Positions 1 to 9,786 of a stretch of DNA of 64,000 nucleotides are shown one piece after another (positions within the stretch are counted from its first letter, which is position 1; every line of letters begins with the position of its first letter). The stretch is from Panagrolaimus kolymaensis (taxonomy: Eukaryota > Nematoda > Chromadorea > Rhabditida > Panagrolaimidae), in contig JAJQJQ010000022.1 in NCBI GenBank assembly GCA_028622995.1, forward strand, positions 2,108,001 to 2,172,000, read 5' to 3'. Made by a program: the position numbers and the translations under genes. The notes under the pieces are model-generated. The model did no database searches. It saw nothing but the letters and a program-made list of their open reading frames with translations, and was not told the origin of the DNA.

Positions 1-458
1 TTGCAAGTGTCGATCACATCAATTCTTCTCTCATCTTTAATACAGAAACGAGTGATATTTTTGGCTGGATCAATTATCCAATTAACATGATGACTTCATA
101 CAAACAAGAAATTATCGAATCTCAAGCATCACTTTTGGATAAGAAATCTGCAGCTGATAGTCATACCGAAGATTCTCTTGAAGTTTTATGGATTTCTCTT
201 CAAAATTCATCTCAACGTATCTTGGTTCTTCTTACAACTCTCTGTGTGGAATCTCCAAACAAAAGTATTCAAATGAATGTTCTCTTCGATAAAGCACGAA
301 CCAAATTGATTGTTACAAATCGTAAAACTCTTGAACAATATCTTGTTGAATATCGTGATCATAGCATTATTTCAATCAATCAAGATGTCATTAAACTTAT
401 CGCTGATGAAAATTTACTCCTTCGCTTTTTTGAAAATAAGAATATTGATCTCGATTAA
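1..458 (+). CDS. orc-2: Origin recognition complex subunit 2, C-terminal end (partial)
   Basis: Open from the left edge (first full codon at base 3) to a TAA at 456-458, giving about 152 residues. The start [12 protein letters not shown] matches the ORC2 signature ASIDHLNAPLMWD, and [11 protein letters not shown] matches the C-terminal winged-helix segment LTEFRDHKLI of ORC2, with the spacing expected for the family. ORC2 is a core subunit of the nuclear origin recognition complex that licenses replication origins; this segment covers the end of the AAA+-like domain and the winged helix. The rest of the gene lies to the left of the window. An AATAAA at 552-557 probably ends the transcript. 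It converges on the LEA-like gene to its right. Confidence 0.85.
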   Translation, partial: ASVDHINSSLIFNTETSDIFGWINYPINMMTSYKQEIIESQASLLDKKSAADSHTEDSLEVLWISLQNSSQRILVLLTTLCVESPNKSIQMNVLFDKARTKLIVTNRKTLEQYLVEYRDHSIISINQDVIKLIADENLLLRFFENKNIDLD

Positions 459-551
459 ATGTATGTATTGAATTTACTGATTGTATTTTATTTTTGACAA
501 TGATACTCCAATATTTTACGTGTGTTTTTCTCTTGATTTGTTTGATTTTAT

Positions 552-557
552 AATAAA
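552..557 (+). promoter_or_regulatory. Polyadenylation signal for orc-2
   Basis: A canonical AATAAA 94 bases after the orc-2 stop codon. A TTTATT at 722-727 (AATAAA on the minus strand) plays the same role for the convergent LEA-like gene. Confidence 0.6.
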
Positions 558-848
558 AGTTTTGTTTTGTATTACTATAATTGATTAGCTTTTTTTGAGA
601 ATCAAGTAACATATGCGAAGCAATTAGCGGTTGACGAATACACTTACTCGGAATTAATGTTATTTATGTAAACCCTAATGATATTATTCTTTGCACAAAA
701 TTCAAATTTTGAGCCCATCTTTTTATTATTATTACATATTTTACAAGCAAGCATTTATAAAAAACAAACGAATATACAAAAAATATTAAAGCGATTCCAT
801 CAAAACACTTTTTTAAAATTTATGTTTAAAATAATAGGAAAAAACGAT

Positions 849-1115
849 TTAATGAGCATGTTGTTGGATTCGAGCTCCCATTTCTTGAGTTTTAGCTCCA
901 GCTCGATCGGCGCATTCTTCAGCATAATTTTTGGCTTGTTCCTTTTTGATGCCAATCTTTTCTCCTGCTGCATTAGCCATATCTTGAGCCTTTTCCTTTG
1001 TGGATTCAGCGGTATCAACAATTTTTTCACGAGCATCGTGAGCCATTTCCTGGGTTTTTTCTGCAACGTTGTTGATCTTATCTTTTGCTGCTTCAGTGTA
1101 GCTTCGATCAGCCAT
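849..1115 (-). CDS. LEA-like (group 3) hydrophilic alpha-helical protein
   Basis: A single-exon 88-residue protein beginning MADRSYTEAAKDKINN. It has no signal peptide or membrane segment and is almost entirely Ala, Lys, Glu, Asp, Gln and Thr in loose 11-residue periods (AAKDKINNVAE, TAESTKEKAQD, AAGEKIGIKKEQAK). That composition is typical of group 3 LEA proteins, which are disordered in water and fold into amphipathic helices on drying; the nematode examples are linked to desiccation and osmotic stress. It is a clear paralogue of the divergent gene at 2849-3130: both start MAD(R/K)SYTE(A/S)AK and share a (G/S)EK(I/L)G...KEQAK block. It has no intron, while its sister has one. The stress role is inferred from the family. 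Confidence 0.85.
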   Translation of the reverse strand: MADRSYTEAAKDKINNVAEKTQEMAHDAREKIVDTAESTKEKAQDMANAAGEKIGIKKEQAKNYAEECADRAGAKTQEMGARIQQHAH

Positions 1116-2848
1116 TTTTTAAATGAATTTAAGAGAGTTAAAGTAAACGTAAAATGTGTCTGTAAAAAATTAAATGGGATTAATACTGGAAGAGTTCTAA
1201 AACCAAAAGTTCAAAAATAGCCCGATTTCAAAAAGTCCGCCAAACATTTAATGGTTTTTCCATGCCTAAACCGAAGCTTATTTATACTGAATTTTTCCAA
1301 GTTGTTGTTTACGGCATATATTTTGGACGGAGTTTTTTTTGCCATCCTTTTTTTGGAACTCATTTTTTTGGATGAATAGAATTCAACTCATGGATCTTTG
1401 ATTTCTTAAGCTTCGATGGCGAAGACGGAGAAGTAAACAATAACAACAACTGCCAAAAAAAGGATAGTTCCTTGTAAATTAAGCTTTTGCTTAAAATGCT
1501 TTTTAGTTTCATGGACTAAAACGTTTAATTAAGAAGTTGAAAAATGTTAAAAACAAATTTACTAACATAAGATTTAGGCATTTTACATTGAAAATAGTCT
1601 TAATAAGGTAACAAACTCATTCGAGATGCATCGCTTTTGTTATTTTTTTGCGGTCTTTTCTCCATTTACTTTTATGCTTTGATATTAATTGAGTTCGCTC
1701 AAAGTTTGATTTTCTCAATGTTATTTATATATTTTGGTGTAATATTTGCAGAAATCGTATCATTAGATTTACTGTTTGATGTTGTTTTTTTAAACATCGA
1801 TTGAAATCGAACTGTTTTTTTATAAAAGAAAATAAGTAAAATAAACAAGGCTATTTGTTTTGTTAAATACGCGCTACTATTTTCTAATTTTCATTAATGT
1901 TTTTGCGAACCAAGTGTCTCTATTGAAAATGGTTTTTTGTCTGCTCTTTGATTATTTGATTTGTTATTTTAGAAAAAAGTTTAAATAACAAACAAAAAAT
2001 CATTTTTATCAATCATCAATCATCTTTTTTTGAAGAAGAAAATAATACTAATGACAATTTATCTTAAATAAATTTTTAAACTGGTCGCCTCTTTTGTTTT
2101 ATCCTTTGCCCCTAATATTAAGAGTCATTTTATATACAGCTGCAGCTACGACTACCAGCTGTGTCAGCTTTAAGAATGGGAGATCTTTGAAAAGAGTCTT
2201 TTATTTTTATTTTTATTTCTCAATTTATTTTGTTTTTGGTGCTTTGTGTATTTTTTGTTTGCTTCTTCTTTCGCATAAACAAGAAGGACACCCATTAAAA
2301 GCTAGCATTCAACCAGTCTGCTTATTTCCAAATAAGGCATGAAGGATGAAAGCAGCTTGGAATTGTCCTCATGAGAAATGGCGCTTGCTTTACATGTCCA
2401 TGCCATCGTTTTAAAATGCAAAACAACTTTTTCTTCTTCGTTTTGATGGACGTAAAAATAGTAGTTGCCGGCCTTGAAAGCACTTTTTTCTTTCAAAAGG
2501 CTGAAAGAAAAAAACAAATAAATAAACAACACTAAAATGTAGCGGCGCACTTGTTTTGCAAAAACAAGATGGGGCGGTCTCACAATTCGCTCTATTTTTT
2601 TCGTTTTATTTTTCTCTTTTTTCCTTCAAGCAAAAACGTAAACAACTTCCATCTTGCTCTTTTTTGGGAAAGAAAATTGTATATAAAATAAAGTAAAAAA
2701 TAGTAAAAAAGATATGTATTAGTTTATTTTCCCGTGTTTTGAAATTTTACATCTATCTTTTTTTGACTTCATAAAGCTTTTGTTTTCGAGATTTTTATGA
2801 AGAGAAACACTTTATTTGATTCAATTCATTTTCAGTATCAATTTAATC
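1116..2848. promoter_or_regulatory. Shared intergenic region between two divergent LEA-like genes
   Basis: About 1.7 kb separates the start codons of two paralogous LEA-like genes read away from each other, so it must hold both promoters. It is A+T rich and I see no coding sequence. Short open frames around 2094-2583 are Phe/Tyr-rich noise. I could not assign a specific binding site by eye. Confidence 0.55.
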
Positions 2849-3130
2849 ATGGCTGATAAAAGTTACACCGAATCCGCAAAAGAAACCTTGGCTCAAGCCC
2901 GCGATAAAATTGCTGAAACAGCTGAAGCTGCTAAAGATAAAGCAGCCGAATTAGCAAGTATGTTTTCATGAAACAATTTTTTTTGAATTCGAGCATTAAA
3001 ATTATTTATTTTAGGTGCCGCAAGTGAAAAACTTGGTTATACCAAGGAACAAGCTAAAGACAAGGCTGATGATATTGGTGAACAAACTAAAGAACTCGGA
3101 GATCGCGTAAAGGACAAAGCACGTTCTTAA
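2849..3130 (+). CDS. LEA-like (group 3) hydrophilic protein, two exons
   Basis: Spliced as join(2849..2957,3015..3130); the 57 bp intron has GTATG at its 5' end and TTTTAG at its 3' end. The 74-residue product starts MADKSYTESAKETLAQ and ends RVKDKARS. It consists of Ala/Lys/Asp/Glu-rich amphipathic periods (AEAAKDKAAELAS, TKEQAKDKADD) with no Cys or Trp, as in group 3 LEA proteins. It is a divergent paralogue of the 88-residue gene at 849-1115, 14 residues shorter. The exons are too short for a simple open-frame search, so the gene is easily missed. A likely polyadenylation signal AATAAA is at 3232-3237. A role in protecting against water loss is known for the family and inferred here. Confidence 0.85.
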
Positions 3131-3427
3131 TTAATTTCAATCAAGAAAATCTTTTTTTTAATTTTCAATGAAATAATTTTCAGTAATTCTTTTTTACCTC
3201 ATTGACTATTTTTAATATTTAATCATTTGTAAATAAAAATAAAAAGAGGGAAATTTATATGTGTCTTTCTTTTAAACAAAGAGCATTGCTACAAAAAATA
3301 TTATCAAAGAAAAAATATAAATAATCGTTTTAATTTTACATTTATAAACAATTTTAACTTTTATTATCTAATCCTTTACTCCAAATAATAAACGCTTTTA
3401 AACAAGAAAATATATTACATAGGTTAT

Positions 3428-3856
3428 TTACAAGATGTTTCGAGCCTGTAAGGAAGCCATAGCAGGACTTGGTAAACCATAATTTTTTTCAATCACTTGT
3501 TCAATATCCTTTTCATCGATTCCTTTCGCATCGGATTCTTTAATATTAAAACCTTGTAGCCAACTATCCAAACTATTTGATTGACGCTTTCTTCGATTAA
3601 AAAAATTACATACTATTCCACAAGGGCTTCCTAACGATACTCGAACTTTCTTGTTAAAATCGGATGCACCTTCTAAAAATTTAACAAAGCCATTTTCGGG
3701 TTTTGGAGTTGTCGTCGTAGTGGTCGTTGTTGTAGTAGTCTTTTTGGCTTTCTTTGTCGTTGTCGTAGCTTTTGCAGCCGCTGCATTTTTAGCTGCTAAT
3801 ACTTGAGAAATAACTATAATAAAAATAAAAACAAATAAAAGCTTCATGGTTGACAA
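3428..3856 (-). CDS. Secreted Thr-rich precursor with furin-type site, unknown function
   Basis: An intact 142-residue frame starting MSTMKLLFVFIFIIVISQVLA; Met4 is an equally good start. Residues 4-21 form a clear signal peptide. Then come an Ala/Lys stretch and a run of about 11 Thr (roughly residues 40-50), likely an O-glycosylated linker. A central segment carries two cysteines three apart (CGIVC) and ends in RRKRQ near residue 91, a strong proprotein-convertase site. The C-terminal part (SNSLDSWLQGFNIKE onward) is acidic and Cys-free. This suggests a secreted precursor cut into two pieces. I do not recognise the family. It is downstream of, and on the same strand as, the protease array. 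Confidence 0.75.
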   Translation of the reverse strand: MSTMKLLFVFIFIIVISQVLAAKNAAAAKATTTTKKAKKTTTTTTTTTTTPKPENGFVKFLEGASDFNKKVRVSLGSPCGIVCNFFNRRKRQSNSLDSWLQGFNIKESDAKGIDEKDIEQVIEKNYGLPSPAMASLQARNIL

Positions 3857-4038
3857 AGTTTTAAAAATTTATGATTGTTGGGTGCATTAGAAATTTTTTT
3901 ACTTATGTCAAAATTGTTCTATTCGAAGGATTATCTTGGATTAGTGAGACAAATTTTATAAACATATAACTGCTTTTTATTAATAGGTACTTAAAATTTT
4001 AAAACATGGTCATTTAACAAAGTTTATGATTGAGGAAC

Positions 4039-5128
4039 TTATTTACATGTAACTTCACCAGAGGTTGTTTCTTCAATCCAATCACAATACGCTGAGACAC
4101 GAGTGTAAGCTCCTAAAAAATGAGAATTAATCCCATTATTCGAGATAAAGGAATATACCTAAATCTTTCATAGCTAAAAGATCTCCTGGGATAGCTCTGG
4201 TTGATCCCACCGAAGTAATTCCTAATTGAACCCATCGATGATCACGAATGAGTAAAAGTGGTCCACCACTATCGCCGATGGTTGTTCCATGATTTATTCC
4301 TCCGGCGCAAACTCGAGTTTCATTAAAACTTTCAAAACCTTCACACCAACTCCAATCTTTAATCAAAATAGGTGTTTCTCGAAGTCTACCACTAGGAATT
4401 GTGATATATTGGTCTTCGTTAAGTTCACCTAAATTTAAATTTTTTTTATATATTCTGAAATCTAAAAGGTTACCTTCAGTATAAGTATCATTAATAGTTG
4501 AAATTCGAATAAATTTGACGCCATAACCTACAGCGGCAGCAGTTTCTAATTCAGCCGCTGTTAAATTTCTTAATAAACAAACACTTGAAATATTTTCGGA
4601 AAATTCGAGTGGCTCCTTTAATTTGACTAACATAATATCATTTACAAAATCATGGCCATAAAGTTCATGGCGAAAAATTGCTTCAGCTTCATAAGTTTCA
4701 CCATTGATCGTAGTAACTGTAAATTTTTATTTTACTTATTTTTTTAGAATCAATAAGGCGATTACCATTAGGATTATTGCTTCTAGCGCAATGAGATGCA
4801 GATAAAACCCATCGAGGATGAATAATTGAAGCGGTAGATTCACCATATCTAACTAAAAATGGCCAATTTTTTGGATCACTATCTTTACCACCAAGGATCT
4901 GAAAAATCATGATCAAAAAACCGTTTTAAAAAATCCCTTCAATGTTTTTTCTATTTTTGACTAATAAAAATAAGTTGAGCTTACTCTATTTTGACTGATT
5001 CCATCATTGTATTCCTCATATTCTGGAATATTATTGCTGATGCCACAAAGGCAATTATCTCCACAACCTTCACCGCTGACGATGGCAAAAATTATAAGAA
5101 ATGTGCTCCAAAGCAAAGGTAAAATCAT
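4039..5128 (-). CDS. Secreted S1-family (chymotrypsin-fold) serine protease A
   Basis: Spliced as complement(join(4039..4112,4159..4428,4474..4716,4766..4898,4985..5128)), 287 residues. A signal peptide (MILPLLWSTFLIIFAIVSG) and a Cys-containing propeptide lead to the activation site SQNR/ILGG. The catalytic triad is present: His in LSASHC, Asp in NDIMLVKL, Ser in GDSGGP. The residue at specificity position 189 is Gly (NHGTTIGDSGG), so tryptic cleavage is not expected, and position 191 is Thr, removing the usual 191-220 disulfide. The Cys at position 42 opposite the catalytic His loop is also missing (ESTASII where copies B and D have CTASII/CTGSII). Introns of 49 and 45 bp explain what otherwise looks like a frameshift and an insertion. 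It is a tandem paralogue of B and D with the same intron positions, presumably secreted and perhaps intestinal. Confidence 0.88.
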
Positions 5129-5519
5129 CGTTTCACTAAAGAAGAAATAAAAAAGTTTGAAACAATGGTGCTTCTTTTATTGCTGATTTTTTTTCTTTAA
5201 TTTTTTGAATCATCATTCTTATTCTTATACAAACGAAAGATGTCTAAACCATTGTTAAATGAGTCATTAAAGCACATCATCTTCCGTTTTTTAAAATTTT
5301 CTTTAAAACAATACAACTATTGTTCAAATATTATTTAAAACCTTTCTTTTACGGTTTCATCTTTCATTAACTTGCTTCTTAGAATTAGAGAACTACAAAA
5401 TGATATAATTTTTATGAGGCATTGAATAACTTTCGCGATAAACTTCAAACAAACGAAAAAAATAAAAGTTTAAAAAATTTATTAAAATTTCAAATGGCAA
5501 AAGTTTATTCTTAATGGAT
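5129..5519. promoter_or_regulatory. Intergenic region upstream of protease A
   Basis: 391 bases between protease A and the stop of protease B. The first 130 bases share a T-rich stretch (GATTTTTTTTCTTTAATTTT then GAATCATC) with the start-proximal regions of protease B and of the relic near 9.5 kb, so part of the promoter was copied with the genes. Nothing else is evident. Confidence 0.45.
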
Positions 5520-6596
5520 TCATTGACAAGTAACTTCCGCTGAAGTTGTTTCTTCAATCCATTGACAATATGATGAAACTCTAGTGTAGATTCCTGCAAT
5601 ATTAAAAATTTTGATTTTTTTTTAAATAATTACAAAGCTAACCTAAATCTTTTATTGCTAAAAGATCTCCTTCGATAGGTTTAAATTTTCCAACGGAAAC
5701 GACGCCGAATTGTACCCATCGATGATCACGAATGAGTAAAAGTGGTCCACCACTATCACCAAAAGTAGTGCCTCGATTTGATCCTCCAGCACAGATTCGT
5801 TCTTCATTGGTTTCTTCTGACAACTCACAATAGTTCCACTCACGTATAAGAACAGGGGTTTCACGAAGTCTGCCACTTGGAACCATAATGAATTCATCCA
5901 GATCGAGGTCTCCTGAAGTGGTAAAGCTTTACAATTAGAAAAGCTTAGAATAAACTAACTATCAAGATAAGTATCATTCAAAGTTTTAATACGAATAAAA
6001 CGATCTCCAAATCCAACAGCTGCTGCAACTTCGAGTTCATTGGCTGTAAGATTTTGCAATAAACAAACGCTTGAAATGCTTTCCGTGAATGTGAGTGGTT
6101 CTTTTAATTTGATTAACATGATATCATTCTCATAGCTGGTGGTATCATTGTAATCTTCATGAATAAAAAATTGTTCAGCTTCATAATTCTCGCCATTGAT
6201 GGTTACTATAAAAATTGAGGAAATTTTTTTTGTCTTATTGGAAAGTTTACCATTTATCATTTCATTTTCTGGATTACAATGTGCAGCAGAAAGAATCCAT
6301 TGGTTGTGAATAATGGAAGCCGTGCAATCACCTAATGAACATTCCGTGGATGCAAGAAATGGCCAATTTTTGGGATCACTATTTTTTCCTCCAAGAATCT
6401 GAAAATTACAAATAATTTTGGAAATCAAAAATTCAGATTTTTTCTAGCCTACTCTATCCTGACTGATTCCATTGTTATAATCTTCATATTCGGGAATATT
6501 ATTACTGATTCCACAAAGGCAATCATCTCCACAACCTTCACCATTGGTGATGAAGGCAGTTGCCAAAATAAAACAAAGAATTTTAAAGAAGACCAT
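5520..6596 (-). CDS. Secreted S1-family serine protease B
   Basis: Spliced as complement(join(5520..5593,5643..5912,5960..6205,6251..6398,6453..6596)), 293 residues. Signal peptide MVFFKILCFILATAFITNG; the propeptide GEGCGDDCLCGISNN is nearly identical to that of protease A; activation site SQDR/ILGG. Triad: His in LSAAHC, Asp in NDIMLIKL, Ser in GDSGGP. Position 189 is Gly (NRGTTFGDSGG). Compared with A it has an extra Cys pair (TECSLGDC) and keeps the His-loop cysteine. All four intron positions match A; the second intron (6206-6250, 45 bp) has no stop and stays in frame, so its retention would add 15 residues. A and B are recent tandem duplicates. The substrate is unknown. Confidence 0.88.
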
Positions 6597-6846
6597 CGTT
6601 TCTCAAAATTTGAAACAAATAATTATCATTCGATTCTTTGCTATTTATTACAGTTTATTTATTGCTTTTTTTGACTCATCAATTTTTTTGTTGTAACCTT
6701 TAAAAGGGTTGTTTCATTTACGTCAACATTGCCTTTTCTTGCTTTTTAAAATGCAAAATAATCTGTCATTTTTGTAATAAAAAAATGTTTTATAAATTAT
6801 TCGAAGCAAAAACCAAAAAAGAAAATTTTTAAAGTATTTTATTTCT

Positions 6847-7243
6847 TTATTGACAAGCAACTTCACCAAAATTTTTGATTTCTAAAGTTCATGAAAAACC
6901 CAAATCTTTATAAATTTTATCATTTCCAGCCACATGCATCATAGCTGCTGAATATGAAGCATACATGGGCAAGTCGGAGGATTTTGGAGGATTGTCCTCC
7001 GCTATGTAGCATGTAGCGCAACGATTTTGGGTTATGTAGCGCAAAATTGGAGAAATCTAATAGAAAAAAAAATTCGATGTGGTACTTTCGAAAATTTAGG
7101 GAATTTTTTTCTAAAAAAAACAACAGGAGATAACCTTTGCTTCTAATTATGTAGCGAAAAATTTCGAGAATTGTCACCCGATCGTGCCCATGTATGATAT
7201 GAAGTGATTCCATATTGAACCCATCGTGATTTCGAATAGCCAA
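6847..7243 (-). pseudogene. Truncated S1 protease pseudogene, copy of the protease D 3' end
   Basis: Both flanks of the transposon at 6960-7196 align closely, base by base, with the last two exons of protease D (9787-10020): for example TTGACAAGCAACTTCACCAAA against TTGACAAGTAACTTCGCCAAA, and GAAGTGATTCCATATTGAAC shared exactly. Exons 1-3 and most of exon 4 (including the active-site Ser) are missing on the right, the middle of the last exon is deleted, and a miniature transposon interrupts exon 4. It is a non-functional partial duplicate of D. Confidence 0.8.
6960..7196. mobile_element. 237 bp hAT-type miniature inverted-repeat element
   Basis: The ends are perfect 12 bp inverted repeats (CATACATGGGCA ... 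TGCCCATGTATG) with weaker similarity further in. The element is flanked by a perfect 8 bp direct repeat ATATGAAG (6952-6959 and 7197-7204). The homologous site in protease D has a single AATACGAAGTG, so it shows the pre-insertion state. Eight-base duplications are typical of the hAT superfamily. It carries no coding capacity. Inside are repeats of a TATGTAGCG-like word near 7013, 7035 and 7148. An identical duplication suggests a fairly recent insertion. Confidence 0.85.
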
Positions 7244-7553
7244 ATATGATTAAAAATTTCAGAGATTAATTGCTTTTCCTCCAAAATTTCGTTTTAAAAA
7301 TTTAAAACTTATTATATTGATTATTAGCGTCGAAGCCTTCTCTTACAAAAATATATCATAGTACAAACTTCTTTTCTGAACAATAAATCCATGCTAACTT
7401 CTACCAAACCGAATCGATGCATTCCATTTTGTTTGTTTCAAAAAGATCATTTATTTTCATAAAAATAAGATTCACATCATCATTGTTATAAACTATTGAA
7501 AACATAATAATAAAAAGAAGATGAGAGAGAGAGAAAAGCTTTTAGATGATTAT

Positions 7554-8758
7554 TTATTTTCTAACTGTATTTACTTGAGTTGGATTAAGCAAGAGAGTTT
7601 TATCAGGAGTTGCTGCCTTTCGCTTCGATTTCTTCATATCTTTGCGGCTTAACTGAAATTGAAATAAATATTACATAAAATCAAAGTGTTAGAAAAAACT
7701 TACATTTTGCTTTACAGATCTTTTAGATCTTAAAGACTTTTGCTTAGATTCTTGATCCATATCACTAAGAATATCATCCATTGAAGGGTAATCAGCTTGC
7801 CGACGAACAACAATACCTTTTGCAACTTTTCCCTAAAAAATGAAGGTTAAAATGAAATAATAAAGGACGTGGCTGCAACAACATGGAAGTAGCTTCAACT
7901 CTCCTAATTTCCATGCCTATGAGTGATATTAAGTTACTTGGTTTGACTTATAGCCTACATACTATAAAATATAAGCAGCTGAACATGGCTAAAAATTTGG
8001 CATGTAAGCTATAATTGGATATCATATTTTCATCATAGAGAAGAAACGATAACCAATGATGAACGTATGTACTCAATAACGAAGTTACTTGCATCGTGTT
8101 AGTGAGGCCAAGAATGTAAGCAGCTATAACATCCTTCCAAACACACATTTCCATTCTCAAAAACAGTGAAATAAAGTAAACCAACATTTTTCTCATCATT
8201 TTTCTGTTTTGTTGATTCTTTTGATTTCTTCAATGCATCTTTATTTTGATTATCACCAGGATTAGTAGATTGTTGCGACTCACCACCACCAGCTTCTTCA
8301 TCAGATCGTTTTTTAATTGATGTACCGCCAGTACCGCCACCACCAGTACCAGTAGCATTTCCATGTGTTGATTTTGCTTCATTATTATTTTGACGTTTAC
8401 CAACTCCAGCGGCGGCAGCGATATTCTTTTGATTGTTATCAGGTGATGATGCAAGACGACGTTGAGATTTTAAATGATGTTTAGATTTTCCTGTATTTTT
8501 GTTATTATCATTTTCATCACCAGCAGCACCACCAGTAAATCCTGTACTTCCATCAGGTCTTTTATAATCACTTTTACCACCAACAAATATATTTGTTGGA
8601 GTTGTTCCATCAGCACAAGATTTTGGTTGAATTCGATCTTTGGATTTATTTTTAGATGATTGACTTTTCTTTTTGGAGCATCCAAGTATAAGTGATGATG
8701 AAAAAATGATTGAAAACACCATAAATGTTGAAAGAAATATAAGAAGCTGTACCATCAT
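7554..8758 (-). CDS. Secreted low-complexity Gly/Asn/Lys-rich protein with dibasic sites, unknown
   Basis: Proposed splicing complement(join(7554..7652,7704..7832,8186..8758)), 266 residues. The start MMVQLLIFLSTFMVF opens a signal peptide ending near LILGC. The body is hydrophilic: Ser/Lys, Asn runs and a Gly-rich patch (GTGGGGTGGTS). Basic cleavage-like sites recur (SQRR, GVGKRQ, IKKRS, VVRRQ, RSKRS), which could mark a processed precursor, though the composition alone could produce them. The last two exons (GKVAKGIVVRRQADYPSMDD and on) are well formed with good splice sites. The first donor (AAT/GTTGGT) is weak and its 353 bp intron is much longer than its neighbours; without it the frame stops at 8099. 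I do not recognise the family. Confidence 0.6.
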
Positions 8759-9439
8759 AAATATTATCTATGAAGAGCAATGAAGAGTGATTGATTCCTT
8801 CCAATATATTTGAAGATGAGAGTTAGGTTCAGCCACACAGGATTCAACAAAAATGATGATGAGAAGATTCGAAATGATAACAAGTGTTCGTTTGATTGAC
8901 CGAAGGTTGATTGAATGAAACAACTTTGATTGCAATTTGCAACTCACTGAAAAGAAAAAATAAAATAACTTTCACCCAAAAAAAATGAATGAAAGAAATT
9001 TGAATAGAAAAAAAGATGAAAGCCAAAAAAGAAAATGTTTGATCTCGCGTTTGAAAAAAATCGTGGAAATTTTTGAGAAATGCTTTCTTTTTTGCTTTCT
9101 GCATACTGTAGGATGTCCATGATGTCAGGATAATTTTTAGGTTTTTTACTACTAAAATGCATTCCTCGAGTACAATTTTCTTTTTTTATTTTAAAGTAGT
9201 TTGTGAGTCAAAATTATGAGCAGTTGTGTTTCTGATTATTCACAATCCCATAAAGTAGTGGTAATGAGTTTTTTTTTAATTATGAAGGTAAAAAAGGAGA
9301 ATCGCACTCATAAATGATACTAACTTTGACGAAAATACATAAAATGATCGAGAGATATGTGACATGGTAAAGCTATCTCAAAAAAGTACAGTTGAAAGTG
9401 TCATTGAACAATCTAAACGTTAACTAATGCAAGAATCAA
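8759..9439. other. Intergenic region, no gene seen
   Basis: Presumed promoter of the low-complexity secreted protein gene plus filler. The open frames here (8844-9162, minus) are Phe/Lys-rich, overlap one another and have no domain, so I left them out. Confidence 0.4.
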
Positions 9440-9600
9440 TTGCAAGCTTTTATTTTTGCAGATAATTTTAAAAAACATTATCGTTTTGTGAAAATTTGCA
9501 GCAAAAATTTGTTAATTGATTCTTTGCTTTTTATTATGTTTTCTTTTTGCTTTTTTGATTCATCTCTTTTTTGTTGAAAATTTCAAACGATTTTTAAATT
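9440..9600 (-). pseudogene. Relic promoter and first codons of a deleted S1 protease copy
   Basis: On the minus strand this matches the promoter and start of protease B (6575-6720). The shared path is GATTCTTTGCT, then a TTTATTA block, a T-rich TTGCTTTTTTGA, TCATC and TTTTTTTGTTG, followed by the start context ATCGTTT. The initiator ATG of B (AACGATGGTC) is replaced by AACGATAATG, and the recognisable similarity ends after TTTAAAATT. No protease coding sequence follows. It is what remains of a deleted array member. Confidence 0.6.
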
Positions 9601-9786
9601 ATTATGTCATTATTTGCTTTTTCAATTTTTTTAAAACAAATATTCTGGCAAAAAAATGTTTTAAAATTTATTCAGAGTTATAAAAAGGGCACTTTTAATG
9701 TTAGTAAAGCATTTGATAAAAGTTGGATGAGTTCCAATAAGTTTATTTTATTTTTGGACAAAAAAGGATAAAATAACCCAAGTTCT

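Noticed and set aside
678..1220. 180-codon open frame on the plus strand
   Set aside because: It is the antisense shadow of the LEA-like gene at 849-1115; Phe/Ser-rich with no domain.
4136..4916. Apparent frameshift and insertion breaking protease A
   Set aside because: Explained by 49 bp and 45 bp introns at the same positions as in protease B, with canonical ends; the gene is intact.
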